Shown here piece by piece: positions 36,967 through 46,237 of a stretch of 64,000 nt of DNA. The stretch is from Chitinophagaceae bacterium UBA4407. Its GTDB lineage: Bacteria > Bacteroidota > Bacteroidia > Chitinophagales > Chitinophagaceae. The notes beneath the pieces were generated by a model, which did not search any database, was not told where the DNA came from, and saw only the letters and a list, made by a program, of their open reading frames with translations. Position numbers and translations under genes: made by a program. The stretch covers positions 22,522 to 86,521 of the forward strand of contig DGQT01000088.1 of assembly GCA_002390845.1 (NCBI GenBank). Reading direction: 5' to 3'. Within the stretch, counting starts at the first letter, position 1, and each line of letters begins with the position of its first letter.

Positions 36967-37353
36967 TTAGTTCTTTATTTCTTTTATACGTTCCCCTTCC
37001 GCATCAAACATGCTCATCAGGCTTCCTGTGGTGTGATCATCATCTTTCTTCGTCATCAGCAGATTAACATCGTAACCTTGCGCAGTAAAATAAACTGTAA
37101 TCTCAGTGTCTTTTAATTCAGCACTGGTAATTTTTGCAATCTCCATGCCTGTTGAATCCTGCACTAATCCAACAATTGAGTCGTTCCTGTTTTCAAGAAC
37201 AAAGATCATTTTAGTGTCACCAGTTGGTAACCCTTTCAGCAGCACGCTCCATTTGCCTTTGAAATAATCGGCACCAGATTTTGATTGCGCGTTTACACTT
37301 ACAGACAACAGCAGGAAAAAAATTCCTGCGAAAATTGAACTTAACTTTTTCAT
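36967..37353 (-). CDS. Small exported protein of unknown function
   Basis: 128 residues with a signal peptide (MKKLSSIFAGIFFLLLSVSVNAQ). The mature part (YFKGKWSVLLKGLPTGDTKMIFVLENRNDSIVGLVQDSTGM...ITVYFTAQGYDVNLLMTKKDDDHTTGSL) alternates polar and hydrophobic residues and starts with a G-x-W motif as in small lipocalin-like barrels. No family is recognised. It is transcribed away from the NrtR-like regulator gene across a 272-nt regulatory gap. Confidence 0.65.
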   Translation of the reverse strand: MKKLSSIFAGIFFLLLSVSVNAQSKSGADYFKGKWSVLLKGLPTGDTKMIFVLENRNDSIVGLVQDSTGMEIAKITSAELKDTEITVYFTAQGYDVNLLMTKKDDDHTTGSLMSMFDAEGERIKEIKN

Positions 37354-37520
37354 GTTCTTTTTTGATTTAAATGTTTATGTATAAATTTTTGTGTGACTTA
37401 AAATGCCAGCTTTTAGTTCGTTATTATTTCCTTAGCAGACTTATAACCTTACAGCAATCTTCTTATTTATTAAAGCCTGGCAATTGTAACCACGAAAGAT
37501 ATTTTACAAATATAATATCT

Positions 37521-37541
37521 ATTGTATCAAAATGATACAAT
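37521..37541. promoter_or_regulatory. Candidate operator: 9-bp inverted repeat
   Basis: ATTGTATCA, a 3-nt spacer and its exact mirror lie 84 nt upstream of the NrtR-like gene, in the divergent gap with the 128-residue gene. The size and symmetry suit a dimeric winged-helix regulator. Autoregulation is inferred. Confidence 0.6.
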
Positions 37542-37625
37542 AAAGTGTAATTTTATTTTTTATAGGAAATGGTTACGCCTGCAGTTCATTAAACCAGGGT
37601 GAAATCACCGTAAATTGCGTTCGAA

Positions 37626-38387
37626 ATGAGTAACATAGATATCATCAGCGATAAAGAATTACAGAAGGGAATCAGGGAGTTCCTGGAAACTGCTCCCGAT
37701 ATTTATATGGCGGGTGTATCAGTAGATACAGTAATTTTTGGTTTTCACAACGACAAATTAAAAGCATTGATGCTGCGCTTTGGCAATACGCCTTATTTTG
37801 TATTGCCCGGAGGCTATATAAGGAAAGAAGAAAATCTTGATGCCGCGGCAATGCGCATACTACAGGAAAGAACCGCGTTGAAAAATATTTACCTCGAACA
37901 ATTCTACACAGCGGGCAATACAAACCGTTCAAAGGAAGAGGTTGCTCTGGAACTAACGCAAAAAATGATCGGTACTATACCAAACAGCAATTGGTTTACG
38001 CAACGTTTTGTTTCGGTATGCTATTATGCACTTGTTGATGACACTAAAGTTAACCCTGTAACAGAAATATTTTTTACAGAAGTTAAATGGTTTGATGTAA
38101 ATAAACTTCCTAAAGTTTTATATGATCATGATGCGATCATAAACAAAGCATTGAAAAGATTGCAGGCCGATCTTGATGAAAAACTCGTTGGCTTTAACCT
38201 GATGAGTGAAACATTTACAATGGGGCAATTACAAAAACTATATGAAGCTGTTTATCAAAAGAAATTTGTTCGTACCAATTTTCAGCGAAAAATACTTAGC
38301 CTTGGGGTTTTGGAAAGATTAGAAAAACAATACAGCGGCAAATCGCACAAAGCGCCTTATTTGTACAGGTTTGTAAAAACCAGCTAA
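37626..38387 (+). CDS. NrtR-like Nudix-fold transcriptional regulator
   Basis: 253 residues. An N-terminal Nudix domain (PYFVLPGGYIRKEENLDAAAMRILQERTAL) is followed by a winged helix (FTMGQLQKLYEAVYQKKFVRTNFQRKILSLGVLERL). The Nudix box is degenerate: the catalytic REUXEE reads RILQER, so hydrolase activity is unlikely, as in NrtR-family repressors that use the fold to sense a nucleotide-sugar or ADP-ribose-like ligand. In Bacteroides a relative (AraR) controls arabinose use. The adjacent GH2 and sugar-oxidation genes suggest carbohydrate control here; that is inference. Confidence 0.85.
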   Translation: MSNIDIISDKELQKGIREFLETAPDIYMAGVSVDTVIFGFHNDKLKALMLRFGNTPYFVLPGGYIRKEENLDAAAMRILQERTALKNIYLEQFYTAGNTNRSKEEVALELTQKMIGTIPNSNWFTQRFVSVCYYALVDDTKVNPVTEIFFTEVKWFDVNKLPKVLYDHDAIINKALKRLQADLDEKLVGFNLMSETFTMGQLQKLYEAVYQKKFVRTNFQRKILSLGVLERLEKQYSGKSHKAPYLYRFVKTS

Positions 38388-38623
38388 GCCATGCCAAAAA
38401 TCCGAAGAAAGTAACACAACAGGCTCTGCTGCTTACTCCAAATACCAGCCATTTAGTTTTAACAGGCCTCTTGCTGTAAAGTAAATTCATAAAATAACCG
38501 ATGCGGTAAATCTGGCAATCTTTCATACCTTCAAAAATGAAAAAAGTTGCAGCCAGAAAAAACTTTTGTTTTACTGCTGTGTTCCGAAAATTCTTTTCAA
38601 ACATTTAATAAAACTCCGAATAA

Positions 38624-39448
38624 ATGAAAGTGAAGTTTTATGGAGTACGCGGTTCCCTGCCGGTTTGCGGCAGAGAATTTGACCGATATGGTGGCAATAC
38701 TACATGTATAAAAGTGCATCGTGAAAATGCCAATCGAATTGCCATCATAGATGCAGGTACCGGTATTCGAAATTTGGGAAAAGAAATCATAAACACAGGC
38801 TTGTCTCAAAATATCATAAACATTTTCTTTTCCCATTTTCATTGGGATCACATACAGGGTTTTCCATTTTTTGCCCCGGCTTATAACGGGGATCAAAAAA
38901 TCGGTATACTGGCAACAGGCCGGTTTGGAAAAATTAATAACCTGAAGGAAATTTTTTCTATGCAAATGCAAAAAGAATATTTTCCGGTTAACCTTGAAAT
39001 GATGGGCGCTCAATTTGAATTCCTGACTTACGGCGATAATGAAACGCTTTATGGTGCAACTTTAAAAACAGTTCCTCAACATCATCTCTCCCCGGGCGGA
39101 TCTTATGGTTTCGGGGTAGAAGATGAAGGCGTAAAACTTGTTGTATGTACCGATGTAGAACATTTAGATGGGATAGATACAACTATTGTAAACCTTGCTA
39201 AAAATGCTGACTTATTAATTCATGACGGGCAATACACTCCGGATGAATACAAAAAATTTAAAGGTTGGGGGCATAGTTCATATGAGCATGCCATAGAGGT
39301 TGCCCTTATGGCTAATGTAAAAAGGCTTGTGATAACACACCACGATCCCGATCACAACGACGACTTTCTCGATGCCATGGAACATGAGTGTCAAAAGCTT
39401 TTCCCCAATTCCATATTTGCAAAAGAAGGAATGGAAGTTTCTGTTTAA
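38624..39448 (+). CDS. MBL-fold metallo-hydrolase
   Basis: A 274-residue metallo-beta-lactamase fold protein. MKVKFYGVRGSLPVCG is followed by YGGNTTCIKV, IDAGTGIRNLG, and the zinc motif SHFHWDHIQGFPFF (HxHxDH near residue 71). Later ligands are in VCTDVEHLDG, LIHDGQYTPDE, GHSSYEHAIEVA and ITHHDPDHNDD. This pattern is that of the group related to ribonuclease Z and phosphodiesterase-like cyclases. No signal peptide, so cytoplasmic. The substrate is unknown. Confidence 0.88.
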   Translation: MKVKFYGVRGSLPVCGREFDRYGGNTTCIKVHRENANRIAIIDAGTGIRNLGKEIINTGLSQNIINIFFSHFHWDHIQGFPFFAPAYNGDQKIGILATGRFGKINNLKEIFSMQMQKEYFPVNLEMMGAQFEFLTYGDNETLYGATLKTVPQHHLSPGGSYGFGVEDEGVKLVVCTDVEHLDGIDTTIVNLAKNADLLIHDGQYTPDEYKKFKGWGHSSYEHAIEVALMANVKRLVITHHDPDHNDDFLDAMEHECQKLFPNSIFAKEGMEVSV

Positions 39449-39555
39449 TAACCCTTCTGTAAACGTATTTCAAGAAAGCCTTCTATTATTTATCGTATGC
39501 TTACCACTGCAAACAAAATTGATACATAACAGATTTTATGTATAGGTGTGTAGTA

Positions 39556-39797
39556 ATTTTTTTGAGACCGGCATTTGTATTTCATGGCAGCATTCTTGCG
39601 TCGCATTACGTTCATCTGCAACGCATTTATTCAGCTTTTACCGAAGCGAAAATCTGTAATGGAGTAGACACACCGTTCAAACCTTTAAAGCGTTTCAATT
39701 ACCTAAGCTGTTTCACCATGCTGCATATTGATACAACAGTACAAGTGAGTGACACAACGAAAGTTTAATAGCCGTAGTACAGTTCAGCTCAAAAATA
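39556..39797. repeat. Empty L-R repeat element
   Basis: A TTTTTTTGAGACCGGC end, TTTCATGGCAGC, left core TTGCGTCGCATTACG with TTCATCTGC inside; right core GTACAAGTGAGTGACACAA (39739-39757), then CGAAAGTTTAATAG and TTCAGCTCAAAAATAT. The 547-nt gap 39449-39995 holds nothing else. Confidence 0.85.
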
Positions 39798-39995
39798 TCT
39801 ATTACAAAACAAGCATTATCATGATCTGGTGCAATATTGTGATTGGAGAATTTTGCTGCTGTTTCCTTTACCGATGCCTGCCACGCCAATCAACCGCCAC
39901 TTAATCTGCAATATTAAAAAATAGCTTTCGCCATAAAAGTAATTGCAAGCGTTTATAATCTTAAATTCATATTCTCATTTACAACCAACTTTAAT

Positions 39996-41735
39996 ATGAA
40001 ACGTCTTATTCAATGCGCCGTTTTATCCCTGCTTTCTGTTACATCTTTTTGTCAGTGGAATACGGACACAACGAGCCGTAACCCGATTTGCACACTAATA
40101 AAAAATCAGTATTCGCCCCGTTTATGCAGCGATGGTAGTGGTGGAGCGATTATTACATGGGTAGATGAAAGAAACAGTTCCTCCGCATCTGTTTATGCCC
40201 AAAGAATAAGCAAAACGGGCAAAACCCTGTGGGCAGCCAACGGGATACTTGTTTATGATCCGGCAATTAATGGCGGCTTAGGAGCAGATTACAGTGCAAT
40301 TGTACCCGATAATTCAGGCGGGGCAATTATTATTTATCAATCATCTATTATTGGGGGTGCCCGGCAAATTTTTGCACAGCACATTAATGCAACAGGTTCA
40401 TTGCTTTGGGGAAATGGTGTAAAGCTTACTGATGGATATGACTCCCGATTAAACTGGGCAGAAAGCCCTGAAGAAAGTGGTATTAGTGCGGATGGTTCGG
40501 GTGGCGCATTTATTACCTGGCAGGGCTACCAGGCAACCCATTTTATTTATGCACAGCATATAGATGCAAACGGCAACCTGGTTTGGGGTATTAGTGGTGC
40601 AGGTTTGCCACTGATTAATGGCTCTAACGGATACACTTCAACAATTGTAAGTACCGGGGGCGGTACCGCGGTAGTTGGATATACCGATGCAGTTTATGGT
40701 TTTTACCTTCAGCGTTTAGCAGCAAATGGTGCTAATCTGTGGGGGCCTTCAGGACTGCTTGTTTCTCCTGTATATAATTTTCAATCAGCGCATATACTCA
40801 CCTACGATGGCGTATCTGCTACACCAGCGGTAATGGCGGCTTTTGTTACGCAAAGTACACCGGGCAGTTCACCAAGAAATATTACTACACAGAAAATCGA
40901 CCTTAACGGCAACATACTCTGGAAACCGGGTGGCGTTAATATTACCAATGCAATCAGCGATCAATCTCAGCCAGATATAATTCCTGATAATAAAGGCGGG
41001 GCTTTTCTTATTTACGATAGCACATTCAAAGCCAAGGTTCAGCATATCAGCAGCAAAGGCAAATCGCTTTGGGGCACAAACGGAATAACTATCGATGGCG
41101 TTAGTGGTTCATCACAGGCAAATCCCGTTATTGTTTCTGATGGGGGCACAGGTATTATTTCCGTATTTTATGATTCCCGCAACGGATACCCCGATGCCTT
41201 GTTTACTCAGCATTATAATGTTTCCGGAACAGCATTATGGCGCTCCAATTCCGTACCCATTATTACGAATCATGTTAACAGAAATCACCAGGTAAACCCA
41301 ACAATTGCTGCAACCAAAGGTTATGCTATTACCTGTTGGACTGATGAAAGAGACCTGGCAACAGGCGATAATATTTACGTTGCACATTTTGGTGGCGCAG
41401 CTGGATTTCAACTATTGCTATCTGCAGCAGAGCAGCAAACAGCAAAGGCAGTGCAACTTAAGCAAGCAAGCAGCAATACAATTTTACAGGTTTATCCAAA
41501 CCCTGCCTCAAATTCTGCTGCTGTATATTTTGAACTTAAAGCCGCCGAAAAGAATGGGGTGCTCGAACTGTACGATGCAAATGCAAAAAAAGTAACGCAT
41601 TATTCTTTAGGTAGCCTGGCCGCAGGAAAGCATAGCAGCCAGCTCAATCTTACCAATGTGCCGGCTGGTGTCTATCATATTGTATTAAGCTGCGGTTCCT
41701 GCACATGGAACACAGCATTGCTGGTAACCAAATAA
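39996..41735 (+). CDS. Secreted repeat protein with type IX secretion sorting domain
   Basis: 579 residues with a signal peptide (MKRLIQCAVLSLLSVTSFCQ). The body has about eight ~50-residue repeats with GGAIITWVDERN, GGAFITWQG, QHIDANGNLVWG type units, a propeller-like pattern. The last 80 residues are a Por secretion tail: VYPNPASNSAAVYFEL, LELYDANAKKV, HSSQLNLTNVPAGVYHIVL. It is probably released or anchored at the cell surface by T9SS. The function of the repeat body is unknown. Confidence 0.85.
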   Translation: MKRLIQCAVLSLLSVTSFCQWNTDTTSRNPICTLIKNQYSPRLCSDGSGGAIITWVDERNSSSASVYAQRISKTGKTLWAANGILVYDPAINGGLGADYSAIVPDNSGGAIIIYQSSIIGGARQIFAQHINATGSLLWGNGVKLTDGYDSRLNWAESPEESGISADGSGGAFITWQGYQATHFIYAQHIDANGNLVWGISGAGLPLINGSNGYTSTIVSTGGGTAVVGYTDAVYGFYLQRLAANGANLWGPSGLLVSPVYNFQSAHILTYDGVSATPAVMAAFVTQSTPGSSPRNITTQKIDLNGNILWKPGGVNITNAISDQSQPDIIPDNKGGAFLIYDSTFKAKVQHISSKGKSLWGTNGITIDGVSGSSQANPVIVSDGGTGIISVFYDSRNGYPDALFTQHYNVSGTALWRSNSVPIITNHVNRNHQVNPTIAATKGYAITCWTDERDLATGDNIYVAHFGGAAGFQLLLSAAEQQTAKAVQLKQASSNTILQVYPNPASNSAAVYFELKAAEKNGVLELYDANAKKVTHYSLGSLAAGKHSSQLNLTNVPAGVYHIVLSCGSCTWNTALLVTK

Positions 41736-41766
41736 TTTGTAATTCTTTTAAGTGCTCACTATCTTA

Positions 41767-41792
41767 AATCCAGTCTGCAACTGGATTTTTTT
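41767..41792 (+). terminator. Intrinsic terminator after 39996-41735
   Basis: An 8-bp stem AATCCAGT/ACTGGATT with a 5-nt loop CTGCA, followed by a T-run with one A near its end. It lies 31 nt past the stop codon. Confidence 0.85.
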
Positions 41793-41830
41793 ATTGCTGC
41801 AGATAAAGGAATATTCAGGTAACAGACCCA

Positions 41831-41912
41831 ATTTTTTTTGAGCCGGGCCAAGTTATTTCATAGTATCGCCTGTTGTGTCACTCACTTTTACGGTTTGATT
41901 ATCTATTGAGCC
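41831..41912. repeat. Solo L arm
   Basis: A full left arm: TTTTTTTTGAGCCGGGC, TTATTTCATAGTATCGCC, core TTGTGTCACTCACTTTTACG (41873-41892) and the inner segment TATTGAGCCCAAGC. No right arm occurs before the next L. The remainder of 41736-42220 is AT-rich with no gene. Confidence 0.8.
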
Positions 41913-42220
41913 CAAGCAGCCATTCCACATTTGCGTTAAATAATAAGTATTCGTTTATCATTTCGGCAAAAAGAAATAGTATCGAATGTTTTATTGGCAT
42001 TCTATTATAATTCATAAAAAAGTTTTAGTAAAAATTGCAACAAACTTAAAACAGTAAATACCCTTTTGCAAATTCTGCAATTTAAAGTCACTGCATAATA
42101 TAAGAAAGCACAAAGTGCAACTTTATTTGCCTGCACTATTAAATATCAATTAGGAAACAGTTTCGGCTTTAAATAGGTTTACATCATCAAAAATTTATAT
42201 AACCAATAAAACTATTTTTT

Positions 42221-42850
42221 ATGAAAAAGAATTTCTGTTTACAAATTACTGTTGCAATTGTATTTCTTGCAGTATCATTTGGATGCAGTAAAGAAGCCAC
42301 AACGCCTTCGGCTGTTGCAGGCACTCAACAAGGTAGTCAATACAACCATGTTAACGCAAATGATGCTTCTTCAGCTACAACAATTTTTTACACAGCCTGT
42401 GGGTTACGAATTGAAGTGTTTAACCCAAACGCGAACCTGCAATATTCATTCGAATATCATAATTATAACTCCACACCTTACATTCCTTTTGGAGTTCTTC
42501 GTTATGGGGCTATCAGCTTTATCGTTCCAGACAAATTCAAATTTGTTGTTGCTGGTGATATAATTACACCCACGGGTAAATTCCATACATGGTGGATTAA
42601 ACGTACGGATGGAAAATATTTAACGGCTGCTAACGGAGTATTGTCATATCAAACTGCTATCAAGGGCTCAAGTAGTCAAATATTTCTAATTGGCTCGCTG
42701 GGTATTAACCGTTACGAACTAGTTAACCTAAGCTCATGTTTAGTAGGAACAATAAATTATGATATTGATTTTGGCGGGTATAGATTTTTTACAAGTCCTT
42801 CCACAGGCCCTTATTTGGGCGATTATCAACTCGGGCTAATTACTTACTAA
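42221..42850 (+). CDS. Lipoprotein of unknown function
   Basis: 209 residues with a lipoprotein signal (LAVSFGCSKE; acylated Cys near residue 22). The mature part is Tyr/Asn/Gly rich and beta-type, without a family I recognise. It is enclosed by a solo L arm upstream and an empty element downstream. Localisation to a membrane surface follows from the lipobox. Confidence 0.65.
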   Translation: MKKNFCLQITVAIVFLAVSFGCSKEATTPSAVAGTQQGSQYNHVNANDASSATTIFYTACGLRIEVFNPNANLQYSFEYHNYNSTPYIPFGVLRYGAISFIVPDKFKFVVAGDIITPTGKFHTWWIKRTDGKYLTAANGVLSYQTAIKGSSSQIFLIGSLGINRYELVNLSSCLVGTINYDIDFGGYRFFTSPSTGPYLGDYQLGLITY

Positions 42851-42880
42851 TAACGTGAGTTCAGGATAAGGCTACATTAT

Positions 42881-43040
42881 TTTTAGAGATACCAACTTTG
42901 GTGCTTTATAGTATCATTCCTTGCGTCGCAAGCATTTCATCTGAATATCATTGAGCAACAACAGGCGATCATAGCTCAATTTATAATCCCAAAGATGAAC
43001 GGATTGCGACGCAACGATGTATAATCAGAGTTACTAAGAC
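42881..43040. repeat. Empty, shortened L-R repeat element
   Basis: Left core TTGCGTCGCAA followed by GCATTTCATCTGAATA; right core ATGAACGGATTGCGACGCAA. Both lack the CTCTTGTACG part and carry the alternative TTGCGTCGCAATC..TTCATC form. The 316-nt gap has no gene. Confidence 0.7.
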
Positions 43041-43166
43041 TCGTATTAATCTTCTATTCCTTATCCCCAACTTATGTTATTCCAATGCACGAGTATAAAT
43101 TACAGCGATGGCAGTTTACATTTATTTAAGAAGCCCAGCAAAACACTTCGAACAAATGAGCTTTGA

Positions 43167-43661
43167 TTATTCAGGTAATTGCCAATCGGGTCTTATAAAA
43201 TGGCAGGTATAACCATAAGGGTGCTTTTGTAAATAGTTCTGATGTTCTTCCTCTGCATCCCAAAAGTCTGTGGCAGCAACTACTTCGGTTACAATCGTTC
43301 CGGGCCATTTACCTGAAGCATTCATTTCACTGATTAAATCCTGCGCTGTTTTTTTCTGTTCTTCGGTTAAATAAAAAATAGCTGAGCGGTAAGAAGTGCC
43401 CACATCATTTCCCTGCCTGTTCTTTGTGGTTGGGTTATGAATCTGGAAGAAAAATTCCAGTAGCTTACGGTAAGGCAGTTTTTCAGGATCGAAAGTTACC
43501 GCTATGCCTTCGGCATGTGTGCCATGATTGCGATAGGTTGCATTCTTTACCTCGCCTCCTGTATAACCAACCACAGTTGAGGTTACACCCGGAAGATCTC
43601 TGATCAATTCTTCCACGCCCCAAAAACAGCCGCCGGCCAGTATTGCTTTTTCGGTTGACAT
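43167..43661 (-). CDS. msrA: Peptide methionine sulfoxide reductase MsrA
   Basis: 164 residues. It reduces methionine-S-sulfoxide in proteins or free Met. The active-site motif AGGCFWGVEE (catalytic Cys) is near residue 12. VVGYTGG, YRNHGTHAEGIAVTFDP, GNDVGTSYRSAIFY and AATDFWDAEEEHQNYLQKHP follow in the standard order. No fused MsrB domain is present. No signal peptide is visible, so it is cytoplasmic. Confidence 0.97.
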   Translation of the reverse strand: MSTEKAILAGGCFWGVEELIRDLPGVTSTVVGYTGGEVKNATYRNHGTHAEGIAVTFDPEKLPYRKLLEFFFQIHNPTTKNRQGNDVGTSYRSAIFYLTEEQKKTAQDLISEMNASGKWPGTIVTEVVAATDFWDAEEEHQNYLQKHPYGYTCHFIRPDWQLPE

Positions 43662-43798
43662 ATTTCTTTGCTTTTATACTTGCTTCAAATAAACAACTTT
43701 AAAGCCAGTTTATTTTACTGGCAGGTTGACATGAATTGGATTTTTTCCTGTTCAGGGTTTCTACTGATTGGTTTTGAGAAAGTATTGTTGAGAAAGAA

Positions 43799-44580
43799 TT
43801 TTTTTGGGCCGGGCAGAAGTTCATTATGGCATCGCCTGTTGCGTCGCACACTTTTACAGCAGATCAGTAAGTATCAAATGTCAATAACGGCTACCTGGTA
43901 ATCATTGTAACAATCTGTGTAACTTTATTACCGATAAAAAATAAATTATGAGATCTGTTTCTGCATTGCTTGTATTTACGATTGCCGCTGTAGTGTTATC
44001 GTGCAAAAAAGATTCAACCCCTTTACCACCAGCCGCTCCACCGAATTTAACCGGAAAGCTTTGGCAGTTAGACACCATATTAATCAATGCGCCCGTTACC
44101 TACTACGCGCTTACCGATGAACAGAAATATAACTACAGCGTTTCACTTGCCTTTAGTAAGGATAAAGCACAACTAACTTTTGTGAAAGATGGTTCCGTTA
44201 ACTGCGGCGGCGACTGGGACTTTGGTTATACAAACTGGCAGTTGATTAATAATAATGCAGATATAAAAGTAAACCGGGGCAGCACCGGCTCTGATACGCT
44301 AAGAGCATGGCAGGCCAGTGCCACAAAGTTTTCCTATGTTCATACTCTCGGTAACGATCCATTCGACTGTACATTCATTTATAAATAACCCGCTTCTAAA
44401 TTTGCTTTTTACAAAGTTGCAAAGGAAGCTGGTCAGATTTTATTTGCAATGCTGCGGAGGAACCCGGCGATGCCATTTTTACAACAGATGAACGGATTGC
44501 GACCCCGAGTTCCGCTGCGCTCGTCGGGGCACGCGCAACGAAGATGCCATGAAATTAGCTGCCGGTACCACAATCGTTCT
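43799..44580. mobile_element. L-R repeat pair enclosing a small lipoprotein gene
   Basis: Left arm: TTTTTTTGGGCCGGGC, ATGGCATCGCC, core TTGCGTCGCACACTTTTAC (43839-43857). The right arm has a hairpin insert CCCCGA...TCGGGG splitting its core (44495-44539), then AAGATGCCATGAAATT. It encloses the gene 43948-44388. Confidence 0.55.
43948..44388 (+). CDS. Small lipoprotein inside a repeat pair
   Basis: 146 residues with a lipobox (AVVLSCKKD; Cys near residue 19). The mature domain (LTGKLWQLDTILINAPVTYYALTDEQKYNYSVSLAFSKDKAQLTFVKDGSVNCGGDWDFGYTNWQLINNNADIKV) resembles lipocalin-like folds of Bacteroidota lipoproteins (G-x-W start, W-x-L strands). No specific function can be given. It is the only cargo of its element. 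Confidence 0.65.
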   Translation: MRSVSALLVFTIAAVVLSCKKDSTPLPPAAPPNLTGKLWQLDTILINAPVTYYALTDEQKYNYSVSLAFSKDKAQLTFVKDGSVNCGGDWDFGYTNWQLINNNADIKVNRGSTGSDTLRAWQASATKFSYVHTLGNDPFDCTFIYK

Positions 44581-44617
44581 TTTTTAAAAAGTTTTTTTGA
44601 GTAAAACCAACATCGGT

Positions 44618-46042
44618 TTATTTAACCTGCGGCGGCCCATCGGGAAGCATTGCCTTCCAAACTTCCTTGCCTTTTCTTTTGATGAATTCGTCTTTTATCT
44701 GTTTACGCAGTTGTTCATTTTCAAAAAGATCAACCATCGTGGTGCCTAAAGATTTTGATGCGAATAACATTCCTTTATGCCCGATGCTCATACCGCCGCA
44801 GGCAACCACCACCCAGGAGTGCCAGGGCGATTCGTAAGGTGCTGTTGTGGCAAGCAACGTAATTTCGGGAACGATGTAACTAACATCGCCTACATCGGTT
44901 GAACCACCAACGGGGTCTTCTCTGGTAGTTTCAAGCGGCTTTATACTTCCACTGATTCCTTTTGCTTCCTGGCCGTATGCTTTCATTATTTTATCGGCAA
45001 AATCCGTTTCTTCTTTTGTATAAGTTACCGGGCCTACGAACTCCATATTTTTCTGTAAAACTTTAGCCCCGGTTTCATTTATCAGCAGTTCATACAGGCC
45101 GTTGTTTAATTTTATTTCATACTCCACACCAGCCATTAGTGCAGCACCCTTTGCAATGTCTTTCATGCGTTCAGAAACTTCGGCCACACCACTGCGTTTG
45201 CTGTCGCGTATCCATAGCCACACACTTGCTCTGTCGGGAATTACGTTGGGCACATTGCCAGCTTCTTTATACACATAATGCATGCGCACACTTGGCTTTA
45301 CATGCTCCCGTAAAAAGTTGATGCCTACATTAAACAGTTCCGCTGCATCCAGCGCACTGCGGCCATTCCAGGGATCGGCAGCGGCATGGGCACTTTTGCC
45401 TTTAAAAGAAATCGTATAGTCTGTTACAGCCTGCGAACTTTGCATATTGGCCTTGTTTTCATAATCTGGGTGCCAGTCTAAACAAACATCAAGATCGTTG
45501 AACAAGCCTGCTCTTGCCATATATACTTTTCCAGCAAGGTCTTCTTCTGCAGGTGTACCATAAAACCGTATGGTGCCTTTTAGTTTACCTGCTGCTATCA
45601 GTTCTTTTATAGCCAGCGCTGCGCCCATGCTTCCTGCACCAAACATATTATGGCCGCAGCCATGCCCCGGTGCGCCGGGTGTTAAAGTTTCTCTTTCGGG
45701 CAGGGATTTTTGTGAAAGGCCGGGCAGTGCATCAAACTCGCCAAGCACACCAATAATGGGCGTGCCCGAACCATATTCTGCTACAAAAGCAGTAGGTATA
45801 TCTGCGGCATTTCGTGTTACTTTAAAGCCCTGTTTTTCTGCATAGTCGGCCAGGATTTTTGAAGACCTGGTTTCTTTCATGGCAATTTCTGCATAGGCCC
45901 ACACACTGTCGCTGAGGTTGATCAATTCCTGCTGGTGTTTTTCAACAGAAGCAATGATTGCTTTTTTATTTGCGTCCACAGCGGTGTTTTGGGCATAAGT
46001 AAACTGCGATAAAAGCAGCAGCAGAAAAAGCATTCTTTTCAT
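44618..46042 (-). CDS. Secreted M20-family amidohydrolase
   Basis: 474 residues with a signal peptide (MKRMLFLLLLLSQFTYAQ). Catalytic-domain motifs are GEFDALPGLSQ, APGHGCGHNMFGAG (metal Cys/His region), FYGTPAEEDLAGK (acidic pair) and DWHPDYEN. The dimerisation domain starts at ISFKGKSAHAAADPWNGRSALDA. This places it with the aminobenzoyl-glutamate/aminoacylase (AbgB-like) members of M20. It cleaves an N-acyl amide or dipeptide in the periplasm; the substrate is not determined. Confidence 0.9.
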   Translation of the reverse strand: MKRMLFLLLLLSQFTYAQNTAVDANKKAIIASVEKHQQELINLSDSVWAYAEIAMKETRSSKILADYAEKQGFKVTRNAADIPTAFVAEYGSGTPIIGVLGEFDALPGLSQKSLPERETLTPGAPGHGCGHNMFGAGSMGAALAIKELIAAGKLKGTIRFYGTPAEEDLAGKVYMARAGLFNDLDVCLDWHPDYENKANMQSSQAVTDYTISFKGKSAHAAADPWNGRSALDAAELFNVGINFLREHVKPSVRMHYVYKEAGNVPNVIPDRASVWLWIRDSKRSGVAEVSERMKDIAKGAALMAGVEYEIKLNNGLYELLINETGAKVLQKNMEFVGPVTYTKEETDFADKIMKAYGQEAKGISGSIKPLETTREDPVGGSTDVGDVSYIVPEITLLATTAPYESPWHSWVVVACGGMSIGHKGMLFASKSLGTTMVDLFENEQLRKQIKDEFIKRKGKEVWKAMLPDGPPQVK

Positions 46043-46166
46043 ATACCGTTATTTAATTTTAATTGAATAACCGAATATAAATTTTTTGGAGACAATACAG
46101 GATAATTCTTTAATCCTGTTTTCTGCTTCGGGGAATAAAAACAATAAAGCAATTATTCCTAAAACA

Positions 46167-46198
46167 AAAGGCTGGCAACAGTTTCGTTACCGGCCTTT
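46167..46198 (-). terminator. Terminator-like hairpin downstream of 46238-46828
   Basis: On the minus strand AAAGGCCGGTAAC pairs with GTTGCCAGCCTTT with two internal mismatches and is followed by TGTTTTAGG. It lies about 40 nt past the stop. Confidence 0.55.
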
Positions 46199-46237
46199 CT
46201 ATCATTGGTGTTTTTATCTCTTGTAAAAATCAAATAA

